A stretch of DNA of 64,000 nt from an uncultured Clostridia bacterium (lineage in GTDB: Bacteria > Bacillota > Clostridia > Christensenellales > Borkfalkiaceae): the NCBI GenBank assembly GCA_934278995.1, contig CAKQWM010000004.1:62001-126000 (forward strand), in the 5' to 3' direction. The translations under genes and the position numbers were made by a program. This document shows positions 35,322 through 43,599 of the stretch, piece after piece (position 1 is the first letter of the stretch; each line of letters starts with the position of its first letter). The notes beneath the pieces are model-generated. The model ran no database searches, was not told the origin of the DNA, and saw only the letters and a list, made by a program, of their open reading frames with translations.

Positions 35322-35508
35322 AATACGGCAATTGATTATGACAAGGAAGCACTATCAACAAAACGCTTTTTATGCAACCGTTCAAAACAAATTGCATGAT
35401 GACGTTCACGGTTATACTGCGGCAGAATTGATTGTGGGGCGTGCCAACGCAACCAAAGAACACATAGGGCTTACCGCTTGGAAAGATGCTACCGACGGCA
35501 AAACTTTT
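35318..35508 (+). pseudogene. RhuM C-terminal fragment with frameshift
   Basis: Reading from 35322 gives AIDYDKEALSTKRF in one frame, then FYATVQNKLHDDVHGYTAAELIV and ATKEHIGLTAWKDATDGK in the next. Together these match the C-terminal region of RhuM, a genomic-island protein. One extra T in the run near 35366 causes the shift. The rest of RhuM is missing on both sides: the rpiR stop lies at its left edge, and a regulator fragment on the other strand begins at its right edge. Confidence 0.7.
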
Positions 35509-35645
35509 CTCGAAACGGAAATGCCACGTTTTTTCAATTCTTCAATGATTTCGTTTGTCGAAAGTGCGTGCTCTTCGTCCGTCAATTTTAGCAGTATGTC
35601 GTATAAGACTAATAATTTAATCGCACTATCCGTGTTCTTTGCCAT
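35509..35645 (-). pseudogene. N-terminal fragment of a WYL-type HTH regulator
   Basis: The minus strand begins MAKNTDSAIKLLVLYDILLK and continues TDEEHALSTNEIIEELKKRGISVSRK, the winged-helix start of WYL-domain regulators. It then runs into antisense RhuM sequence near 35508, so only ~45 codons remain. A start and ribosome region (GTAAGGT) are intact, but no DNA-binding domain can be completed. Confidence 0.7.
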
Positions 35646-35654
35646 GGTATTACC

Positions 35655-36935
35655 TTACAAATTAAGATTATCCGGTTTTAACAGGAAATCGAAGATATTC
35701 ATAAACAATACGCCATTGTCGTTATAATACGTAGGCGACATATCTCCCGTAATTACTATTTTTTTGAACGAATCGTCTATTCGCGTAAAAGGTCTTATCT
35801 CCTGAGAACGCTTTTCCTCACTCGGCAAAGAGTACGCAGACTGTATATAATAGCGTTTTGTCCCGAGATTACATACAAAATCGACTTCCAACTGTTTTCT
35901 AATGCCTTGTTCCTTCGTAATTACAACGCCGACGTCCACCGAAAAGCCACGCAACCTAAGTTCGTTATAGATTATATTTTCCATTGAGTGCGGTTGCTCG
36001 AACTGTCTAAAATTGATGCGTGCGTTTCTAAGCCCCAGGTCGGAAAAATAATATTTAAGCGGCGTATCTATATACGCTTTTCCTTTTATATCGTATCTCG
36101 AAGCCGATTCAACCAAGAAACAATCGGAAAAGTATTCCAGATATTTTTTTATCGTAGCCGAGGTTATATTCGACTTTTTTACCGAATGAAAAGTATTTTT
36201 CAACTTTTCGGGATTTGTAAGCGATCCGATAGACGAGGACAGAATATTAAGCAAATCTTCAAGATCGGCTTTGTTTCTGACCTTATGCCGAGTTTCAATA
36301 TCCCTGATATAAATCTCATCAAAAAGACGTTTTAGCATTAACGACTTATTTTCCGCGCCATCCCTCAAAACAACCATAGGAATGCCGCCGTAAAGCATAT
36401 ATTCCGTAAGTCCTTCGTATTTATCGCCTTTATATGCCGACATAAACTCTGCAAAACTTAGCGGCTGCATATGAATTTCGTCACCGCGCCCTGCAAACTC
36501 GGTGATAATATCTTTTGACAAGAATTTTGCGTTACTTCCCGTTACGTAAACGTCAACGTTATCCATGTGCAAATAACCGTTCAACACCGATTCAAAGCAG
36601 TCAAGAAATTGCACTTCGTCAAGCAAAAGATAATACGTTTCCTTATCCGTCATCTTGCTTTGAATATACGTCATAAACTTATCGGGATCGACTTTACGCT
36701 TTTCCTTTTCAAGTGTAACTATATTTTCGCCTATCGATTTTAAGTCCACGCTCGAATCAAATGCGAATTTTATAATATGATTTTCGTCCACTCCCGAATT
36801 TTTCAAATAATCATAGAACAGCGTGTTCAATAAGTAGGATTTACCGCACCTACGAATACCCGTGATCACCTTTATAAGTCCGTTCTGTTTTCTTTCGATA
36901 AGTTGATTCAAATACAAATCACGCTTGATTTCCAT
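35655..36935 (-). CDS. AAA-family ATPase with DUF4143 domain
   Basis: This 426-residue protein has Walker A GIRRCGKSYLL near 25-35, Walker B YYLLLDEVQFL near 100-110 and sensor-like VTGSNAKFLS. A C-terminal DUF4143 nuclease-like region follows (YFSDLGLRNARI, VDVGVVITKEQG, EVDFVCN). Families of this type are abundant in gut anaerobes and often sit in mobile regions; function is not established. RBS AAAGGCG marks the ATG at 36935; a 25-residue longer frame is rejected. Confidence 0.9.
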   Translation of the reverse strand: MEIKRDLYLNQLIERKQNGLIKVITGIRRCGKSYLLNTLFYDYLKNSGVDENHIIKFAFDSSVDLKSIGENIVTLEKEKRKVDPDKFMTYIQSKMTDKETYYLLLDEVQFLDCFESVLNGYLHMDNVDVYVTGSNAKFLSKDIITEFAGRGDEIHMQPLSFAEFMSAYKGDKYEGLTEYMLYGGIPMVVLRDGAENKSLMLKRLFDEIYIRDIETRHKVRNKADLEDLLNILSSSIGSLTNPEKLKNTFHSVKKSNITSATIKKYLEYFSDCFLVESASRYDIKGKAYIDTPLKYYFSDLGLRNARINFRQFEQPHSMENIIYNELRLRGFSVDVGVVITKEQGIRKQLEVDFVCNLGTKRYYIQSAYSLPSEEKRSQEIRPFTRIDDSFKKIVITGDMSPTYYNDNGVLFMNIFDFLLKPDNLNL

Positions 36936-37227
36936 TAGTTTACGCCTTTCTGAAATAGATTTTTGCCCCTTGGGACATTTTTCTATTCTATTATATCCTG
37001 TCAAAGACAAAAAATCAAGAGTTTTGCGGCTATGGACTGTAAATTTTTAGTCTGTTTTTGGCGAAAACACTCATTCGCCCAAATTATTGTAATTTTAGGC
37101 AATTCATATTTTAAGTTGGGCAAATGCCTTAGGTTGCCGTTTTAACTTACTCGATATTTTTTAGAAACAATTTCCCCATAAATACAAAATGTTTTCATTG
37201 GCATATCCGCAAATATCAAATATTTCA

Positions 37228-37365
37228 CTATTCTTCGACTAAATATTCGTTCGGAGCTTTATTGTTTTTTAGGCGAATGGTTTTAGTGTCCATTTCAATA
37301 TGCTCGATTACAATGTCTTTCTCTTTTTTTTGCGTATCAGAAAAAGTCTTGCCGTCAAGTTAAAA
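37228..37365 (-). pseudogene. Short coding remnant, possibly of a mobile-element gene
   Basis: A 44-codon minus-strand stretch ends in TAG (37228-37230) and reads DGKTFSDTQKKEKD...EMDTKTIRLKNN...NEYLVEE. It has natural-looking composition but is preceded by an in-frame stop and has no start. It looks like the surviving tail of a gene; the family was not identified. The rest of 36936-37528 has no recognised gene. Confidence 0.3.
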
Positions 37366-37528
37366 AAATATGGCTTAAAACTCAAAAGTATATAACTGCA
37401 ACGACAATATTTTTTTGCCATAAGCCCCTTATTGTTTATACCGCTTGACTGCCGCGCCTTTTTCTGATTTTTCGTGGTTGTCGAAAGACAGATCAAAGCA
37501 AAAAATTGCTAAAAGAGCAAAAAATAAT

Positions 37529-37559
37529 TTCAAACCGGTAAAAAAGTGTCCGGTTTGAA
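37529..37559. promoter_or_regulatory. Perfect inverted repeat upstream of recombinase 1
   Basis: TTCAAACCGG (37529-37538) and CCGGTTTGAA (37550-37559) are perfect complements with an 11-nt loop, 40 nt before the recombinase ATG. It could be an operator, a leader hairpin or a recombination site. Confidence 0.5.
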
Positions 37560-37599
37560 GGTTAAAATGTGCTCAAAAGCTAATACAAGGAGGCTTCCA

Positions 37600-39165
37600 A
37601 TGAAGACAGCGGTCATCTACGCCCGTTATTCGAGCGACAGACAAACAGAACAATCCATCGAAGGACAAGTCCGTGTATGTAACGATTATGCCGAAAGAAA
37701 CGGTATTTTAATCGTTAATCAATACATAGACAGAGCAACTACGGGAACGAACGACAATCGTGAAGAATTTCAAAAAATGTTGAAGGACAGCGATAAAAAG
37801 CAATTCGATTTCGTTCTCGTTTACAAATTAGACAGATTCAGCCGTAACAAGTTTGAAATGGCTATGCACAGAAAACGCCTGAAAGACAACGGCATTAAAA
37901 TTCTGTCCGCTATGGAGAATATTCCCGACAGTCCCGAAGGCATACTGTTGGAAAGTTTGCTCGAAGGTATGAACCAATATTACAGCGAGGAATTATCTCA
38001 GAAAACAAAGCGAGGTATGCGTGAAACGAGATTAAAAGGTTTACATGCTGCGGGACCATTAAATTACGGTTATTACTCAATCGATCGAAAAGTGTATATC
38101 AGTGAGGAAACAGGTCCGATTGTGAAAGAAATCTTTGAACGCTATGCAGCTGGAGAACGAGGAACTGACATTGCTACAAGCCTTGCAGAACGCGGCATAT
38201 TGCATAAAGAACAACCTTTTACCGCAAAGGCAGTCTATCACATTCTACGGTGCGAAAGATATACCGGGAAATATAGTATTAATGGTGAAGTCTATACAAA
38301 CATTTATCCAAAAATCATTGAACCAGAATTGTATCAACGCGTACGACAAAAAATTGAAGCAAACCGCTTTGGCAATCATATTCCCGACTATTCGTATCTG
38401 TTACGAAGAAAAGTATATTGTGGTGAGTGTGGAACTCGGATGACTCAGTATGGCGGCACGTCAAAGAACGGCAAATATTTTAGGTATTATAAATGTTGGA
38501 AGGCTATCGGCAAAAAGAAATGTCAAGCCAAATTTATTAAAAGAGATGTTCTCGATAATATTGTAATTAAAGCCTTGCAAAAAACTTTAACAGGTAAAAA
38601 CTTATCATTGATGGTCGATGAAATATATAAGCAACATAACGCCAAGCTTGCTGGCGAAAATACTGTTAAACTACTCGAAAAAGAAATAACTCAAATAAAA
38701 AAATCAATAAGCAACGTTATGAAAGCCATTGAGCAAGGCATTATTACAGACACAACAAAAGAACGACTGCAGGCACTCGAATGTTCGCAACGTGAATTAC
38801 AAGAAAAACTTATTCTCGAACAAATGAAAAAGCAAGTTGTTTTAGACCGAAAAGTCATAGAAAACTATCTAAAGGACGCTGTAAGCAAAGAACCTGAAAT
38901 GATGATAGACTTACTGGTTGAAAAGGTTTATGTATACCGCGACTACATAGAACTAATCCTGCATTACACGGATGAGCCGATAAAAACCCCTACTGCATAT
39001 TCAAACAACGAAAGCCCTGAAGGAAATTCCCTTCGGGGCTCTCTTGTTTTTACGGACTTTATTATGTATGAGAACTATTTCGGGAAAAGAGGTCGCGGAA
39101 ACCCTAATGGTCAAAAATACTGTGAAACCTGCAAAATGCTCGTAAATGTAACCATTATGAAATAA
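37600..39165 (+). CDS. Large serine recombinase (copy 1)
   Basis: This 521-residue site-specific recombinase has the N-terminal resolvase fold YARYSSDRQTEQS (active Ser at ~9-10), YKLDRFSRN and SPEGILLESLLEG. A recombinase domain follows, then a zinc ribbon CGECG...YYKC near 277-300, and a coiled-coil segment ~330-400. The ATG at 37600 has a GGAGG site; an 18-residue upstream extension is rejected. The last ~50 codons run through an internal terminator-like hairpin (39012-39040), so the tail may come from flanking sequence. It is related to the second recombinase at 43600. Confidence 0.93.
   Translation: MKTAVIYARYSSDRQTEQSIEGQVRVCNDYAERNGILIVNQYIDRATTGTNDNREEFQKMLKDSDKKQFDFVLVYKLDRFSRNKFEMAMHRKRLKDNGIKILSAMENIPDSPEGILLESLLEGMNQYYSEELSQKTKRGMRETRLKGLHAAGPLNYGYYSIDRKVYISEETGPIVKEIFERYAAGERGTDIATSLAERGILHKEQPFTAKAVYHILRCERYTGKYSINGEVYTNIYPKIIEPELYQRVRQKIEANRFGNHIPDYSYLLRRKVYCGECGTRMTQYGGTSKNGKYFRYYKCWKAIGKKKCQAKFIKRDVLDNIVIKALQKTLTGKNLSLMVDEIYKQHNAKLAGENTVKLLEKEITQIKKSISNVMKAIEQGIITDTTKERLQALECSQRELQEKLILEQMKKQVVLDRKVIENYLKDAVSKEPEMMIDLLVEKVYVYRDYIELILHYTDEPIKTPTAYSNNESPEGNSLRGSLVFTDFIMYENYFGKRGRGNPNGQKYCETCKMLVNVTIMK
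39012..39045 (+). terminator. Terminator-like hairpin inside the recombinase 1 frame
   Basis: AGCCCTGAAGG pairs with CCCTTCGGGGCT across an AAATT loop, followed by CTCTTGTTTTT. It lies within the coding frame ~120 nt before the stop. Confidence 0.6.
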
Positions 39166-39211
39166 AAACGACTATACTCCCTATATATAAAGTGTTCTTG
39201 CGAGGTTACGT

Positions 39212-39552
39212 AATGGCACTTTGGCGGGTGCTTGACTATACAAGCGCGCCGCTTTGCGGTGCGGTCAAGCACCCGCCAAACAACTCACTTAAACTCGGAT
39301 AAAAAGGTCAACTTTGGAGCCCGAGCAATTATTCGCCCGGCATAGGTTTTAATATTTTTTATCTTATTGTAATTCAACAATATTTGGCTGAAAAACCTGC
39401 TATCATTTTTAGTATTTATTATCTTATCGTTATTCCGAATTATTCGGCTTTTTGTTCCAAAGCATTTAAAAAAAGAAAAATACGCACTCTAACTTTTCAT
39501 TAGGGTGCGTATATTTCGCTTCTGGCGGAGCGTTAGTAACGTAAATCGAATT
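39212..39552. repeat. Multi-hairpin repeat element, copy C (full length)
   Basis: This 341-bp copy differs from copy B only at scattered bases. Compensatory-looking changes occur in the first stem: GCGCCGCTTTGCGGTGC here, GCGACGCTTCGCGTCGC in B. It ends GTAAATCGAATT, 20 bp before the stop of the peptidase-like lipoprotein gene, and provides that gene's terminator-like hairpin on the minus strand. Confidence 0.88.
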
Positions 39553-39571
39553 ATTTACTTTATAACCTCGA

Positions 39572-41152
39572 TTAAGCGATACTTTTTATAAACTCGTCCA
39601 TTATAACAGCGTAATTTGAGCCGAAAACGCCGTTAAAATTATAGTTAATACAGCATTTCAGGACGTTACTGAACCCATACTTTTCTATTAAATAATAAGT
39701 AAAGGCATAAGCCTCGGGATATGTTAAAACGTTTCCGTCTTTACTTGTACAGGAATATATTTTACATATCGCATTCGTTGCATACGGAAATTTAATTCGC
39801 GATTTATAACTGCTGTCTTTTAAGGTGGTTTCTCCGATACATTTTTCAATGAGTGCAAAATCAAACTCGGACAAAGTATCGAATTTACCGCCGTTCTTCT
39901 CATAAAGCGCATTGACTGTGTTTACAAAATCGGCAATATCGCCAGTTAATGTTTTATCCGTAAAAGACAGATAAAACCGATTATTTATATCCGAAATATG
40001 TTTAGAAACATACCGAGATAAATACTCTGCTACGCCTTCACCTATCCACGCTTCGTCGGTGGGGTTGTTTTTTAATGTAACGGCGTGAATTGTTTCGTGT
40101 ACATATTCGCTCGGGTCGAGTAAATATATTTTTCGATTATTGACATCACAGCACGTTTTTATTTCACTGTCGGAGATAAAATATTCGAGATTATCGGAAT
40201 ACTTTTAATTTACAAAATTATAACTGTCAGTGGCGTTCATTTTTATATAATTCAAGATTTTACTACATTCTGCATTGCCTTCCGATAAATGATATAAAAC
40301 TCTTTCAGGCGTATCAAAACTTGCGGTTTCTCTTTTTGAAGAAAAAGCATCGAGATTGTAAACACGATTTGCCGTACTGATTACAAGCGGATAAGACAAA
40401 AATTTCTGACTGTATATCGCTCCGTCGAGCCACAACAAATCGAAAGGAATGTTAAACTCTCTGTTTATACCCAAGAATGAGAGATATTCGGTTCTGTAAT
40501 CCGTTAAGTTTGCATTTATAAAATTCTTGTATCCGTATGTGTTTATAACGAAATTGCCGAAAGAATACGCCGTTTTTATTGCATAATCCGTGTTATTATT
40601 AAAATCGCCGATAAAATAAGCCGAAAATAATGTTAATTCCAAATTTTTATCGTTTGCGTAATATTCTTTTAGTTCTTCATCGCTGTATTCGCAATTAAAG
40701 GCGTAGGCATATGCTCCGTATTGTTTCCAATACTCGGTTGACTGAATACAAGCCCCTGCAAAAGATTTTCTGTAACCGCCGCTTTTTACAGCACTTTCAT
40801 TGCAGATTAAAACGCCATTTTGATATACGGCTTTATCGTTGCCTAAAATATATTCATCGGCAATAATGTAACATTTAATTTTTGTATCCAAATCGAATAC
40901 TCGTGTAAGTATAGAATAATCACTTTGCATTAAATTTAACAAATTACTGATTTCATCTTTTGAATTACTTACACTGTTTTCAACGTGCAACTCTATGTTT
41001 TTATCTTTTAATATATTGCAAGTAGTGCTTTTGTAATCGGGAATATACTCATATACTTTTGTTTGATAATTTTTATCTTTGTTACACGCCGAAAAAATCA
41101 TCAGGCAAGATAAAAGAGATAAACATATAATCAAAATAAGTCTTTTTCTCAT
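39572..41152 (-). pseudogene. Lipoprotein with zinc-peptidase motif, split by an in-frame TAA
   Basis: One frame of 526 codons begins MRKRLILIICLSL with a lipobox ending FSAC near residue 23. It carries a ~290-residue unrecognised domain, meets TAA at 40205-40207, and continues in frame. The second part contains HETIHA with EGVAEY 18 residues on, the HExxH...E arrangement of gluzincin metallopeptidases. It ends with an ~80-residue helical tail. The stop separates the signal peptide from the catalytic motif, and the second part has no start of its own, so the gene is probably dead (or the base is miscalled). It lies between repeat copies C and D. Confidence 0.8.
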
Positions 41153-41241
41153 AAAACGCCCTCACAATAACGGCTATATTGTTTTTTCTATTATACACGA
41201 TTTTACTGTTAAATTCAAGTAAAAAGCCATTGTAAACTTCA

Positions 41242-41340
41242 AATGGCACTTTGGCGGGTGCTTGACTATACAAGCGCGACGCTTCGCGTCGCGGTCAAGC
41301 ACCCGCCAAACAAACTCACTAAACTCGGATAAAAAGGTCA
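41242..41340. repeat. Multi-hairpin repeat element, copy D (left part only)
   Basis: This 99-bp copy matches the first 99 bp of copies B and C (AATGGCACTTTGGCGG to AAAAAGGTCA), including the long GGCGGGTGCTTGAC stem. The rest is replaced by a different long inverted repeat that starts at the very next base. Confidence 0.85.
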
Positions 41341-41426
41341 CTCAAAGCCGAGCGAAACGGGGCGTTCGCCGCTAAACCGCTTGGCGAATCGCCCCGTAAT
41401 TCTTCGCTCGTCGGCTAAATTTTGAG
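41341..41426. other. 86-bp near-perfect inverted repeat abutting repeat copy D
   Basis: Three successive stems close one rod: CTCAAA/TTTGAG, GCCGAGCGAA/TTCGCTCG-CGGC with one bulge, and ACGGGGCGTTCGCC/GGCGAATCGCCCCGT with one bulge, around a 12-nt loop. A T-rich run follows. It could be a replication origin hairpin of the Rep element, an element end or a terminator. The following 41427-42061 shows no convincing gene, though TATAAT-like boxes occur near 41620. Confidence 0.7.
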
Positions 41427-42061
41427 TTTTTGTGCCTTTTCGTTCTTCCGAGTGTTTTCGGTTGCGTTTTGTTTCGGGCGGCGTTTTCCTGCGCCGTCCT
41501 TTTTTACTGCCGCAAAAACCATTTTTCACTCTTACTCGAGTATGACATTACTCCCTGAAAACGTCAAAAATCCACACAAAACCTATTTCAACCCATTCAC
41601 GCTTTTTATTTTGCTTGTGGTATAATCGTAAACGTTACAACGACATCACATTTTGGTACATTTCGGTCACATAGATGTCCTTGTGTTTGCCAAATTCCCG
41701 TGGTATAGTTGTAACGCAATCGAATAGTCAAAGGCGTATAGCAAGAATAGCAAGCCGAGTTTTTAAGTCAGGAGCGAACTAACTATCAAACGGCGTAAGG
41801 ACAGATAGCGAAAAGCATTACACCCGTGAATAACAGGGTCGGAGGCGGCATTTTAAGGGCGAAGTACGAAATTTTACGGTCGTATTACGTCCTTTTTCTA
41901 TTCCTTTTTTCTGTGAACACGACAAAATCCGTCGTATTTGCAGGATATTATTTTCAACGTGCAAAGAATTTGCATATTGAAACCTTATTATTTTCTCGCA
42001 GTCGCAGAAATCTTGCGAGTTCGGGTAATAAAATCTATTTCAAAAAAAGGAGGACGAAAAA

Positions 42062-42214
42062 ATGCTGCAAACCGAGTTGAAAGTTGTAGCCGTCGGCGAG
42101 CCGAATATCGAGGCGTTGACCGACGGCGAAAAAAGAACTTTCTTTGAAAGTATCTTTTCAAGGATAGTCGAACTACACAAACAAACGCAAAACGAAAACA
42201 AAAACGAAACCTGA
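42062..42214 (+). CDS. Small 50-residue protein of the Rep element
   Basis: ATG at 42062 follows a strong AAAGGAGGA site. The product begins MLQTELKVVAVGEPNIE, contains TDGEKRTFFESIFSRIVEL, and ends in an Asn/Lys/Glu-rich tail before TGA. Amphipathic helix character suggests a small regulator or recombination accessory factor. It precedes the replication gene with a terminator between them. No family recognised. Confidence 0.7.
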   Translation: MLQTELKVVAVGEPNIEALTDGEKRTFFESIFSRIVELHKQTQNENKNET

Positions 42215-42403
42215 CCTAAAAGCCGAAAAAATTACGCATTAAAAACTTAATAAAATAAACCGAGTAAATAGAAAAACATTAAATTAGAAAATAACGCTAA
42301 AAAGCGATAACATAAACGAAATGAAAGGAACTGAACGGAAATCTATTTATGACTTGAACTAACCGAATTGAACTGAATTGAATTGTAATTAAACCGAACT
42401 GTA

Positions 42404-42451
42404 AACGGCAGAGTATGAAATTGTATGGTGTTTCGTATTCTGCCGTTTTTT
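42404..42451 (+). terminator. Strong rho-independent terminator
   Basis: AACGGCAGAGTATGAAA and TTTCGTATTCTGCCGTT form a 17-bp stem with one or two mismatches, followed by TTTTTATTTT. It separates the 50-residue ORF from the replication gene. Confidence 0.85.
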
Positions 42452-42498
42452 ATTTTCTTTCGCCATACAAAAAATCTAAATCACAAGGAGTAAAAACT

Positions 42499-43413
42499 AT
42501 GAACTACGCAAATATGAAAATCTATTTTGACGGCGGTCATTACGTCGGAATACCGCAAGGAGCGTTTCCGAGCGGAAAAGGCTGTAAAAGGCGCGCCGTT
42601 AAACCTATGAAACAACAATCGACGGCAGACGTAACGCCGCCCGAAACCCCGAAAGAACGCTTTGAAACGGCATATAAAGAGAGCCAATCGCTACCCAAGC
42701 GAGAACGCAAGGCTCATATAAAAGCCGCTTTGAAAGACGAGTTTACCGACAAAGCCGAATTGAACGCTTTCGTTGAGAAACACACCGAGCGAATGAAAAT
42801 CAACGCTATTAAGCGCAAAGTAAGGCTAATGCGAAAATTGCGTTTGCAGGATTGGAACTATTTCGTAACTTTTACCTACTCGAACGAACTTCACACCGAA
42901 GAAACGTTCCGCAAAAAGTTATCTAACACCCTGAAACACCTTGTCGCTCGTAACGGTTGGAAATACGTCGGAGTATGGGAACGCGGCGAAGATACGAACA
43001 GACTACATTTTCACGGTATTTTTTATATTCCCGACGGCAAAATGATAGGAAAACTCGAAGAAGTAAAAGACTACGACACGCGAAATCACCGTATGCAAAC
43101 TACATACCAAAACACGCATTTTCTGAAACAATTCGGGCGTAACGATTTCAAAGACATTGCCACGCAGGACGATATTTCAGAGGCGGCGAAATACATAACG
43201 AAGTATATGGAAAAGTCCGGCGAGCGTTTAGTCTACGGCGGAAAACTACCAACTTACTTTCGCTCGGACGTTTTGGACGAAGATGTAGTTTGCACTTTCG
43301 GAGTTGACGACCGCAAAGTGTTGCTTTTCGATAATTTCACCTGTATCAACGAGGGCGAAATTCTCGGAAAAGTAAGCAAAGAAATTATAGCGCAGTTGCC
43401 GCATTGCAACTAA
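42499..43413 (+). CDS. HUH-type rolling-circle replication initiator
   Basis: This 304-residue Rep protein has motif 1 YFVTFTYS near 115-122. Motif 2 is LHFHGIFY, with HxH at residues ~170-172 (metal-binding HUH). Motif 3 is YITKYMEK near 232-239, with Tyr as nucleophile. The order matches plasmid and ssDNA-phage Rep nickases. AAGGAG 8 nt before the ATG chooses this start over a longer upstream frame that would overlap the terminator. With the adjacent recombinase it defines a small integrative element that probably replicates by rolling circle after excision. No relaxase, capsid or coupling gene accompanies it. Confidence 0.85.
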   Translation: MNYANMKIYFDGGHYVGIPQGAFPSGKGCKRRAVKPMKQQSTADVTPPETPKERFETAYKESQSLPKRERKAHIKAALKDEFTDKAELNAFVEKHTERMKINAIKRKVRLMRKLRLQDWNYFVTFTYSNELHTEETFRKKLSNTLKHLVARNGWKYVGVWERGEDTNRLHFHGIFYIPDGKMIGKLEEVKDYDTRNHRMQTTYQNTHFLKQFGRNDFKDIATQDDISEAAKYITKYMEKSGERLVYGGKLPTYFRSDVLDEDVVCTFGVDDRKVLLFDNFTCINEGEILGKVSKEIIAQLPHCN

Positions 43414-43452
43414 TTAGTCTTTCGGATCGGGAAAGGTTAAACGAAAACGACT

Positions 43453-43500
43453 TTTTCGTCAAGGGTAAAGTGCATTGCTTGGCGCAACCCTTGACGAGAA
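43453..43500. terminator. Hairpin between rep and recombinase 2
   Basis: TTTTCGTCAAGGGT (43453-43466) pairs with ACCCTTGACGAGAA (43487-43500) with one bulge and a 20-nt loop. It may be a terminator for rep, or an origin-type stem of a rolling-circle element. Confidence 0.6.
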
Positions 43501-43599
43501 AAGCCGCAAGCCACAAAAGAAAACAATTTTAATTCGTTTCCGTTTTCTCCGTTCCCGTCGAAAGACAAATCTAAAATAAAATTAAAGGAGTAACCAATT

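Noticed and set aside
37308..37496. 62-codon minus-strand frame
   Set aside because: Composition is unlike protein and a better remnant lies in another frame of the same strand.
39572..39874. Separate 100-residue gene starting at an internal ATG or equivalent
   Set aside because: It is only the tail of the interrupted peptidase frame, has no ribosome site, and would lack the HETIH motif.
41338..41529. 63-codon minus-strand frame rich in Lys and Arg
   Set aside because: It overlaps the 86-bp hairpin and has no ribosome site; its open length is explained by the stem sequence.
41826..42080. 84-codon plus-strand frame before the small ORF
   Set aside because: It overlaps the strong ribosome site of the 50-residue ORF and shows no start signal or family pattern.
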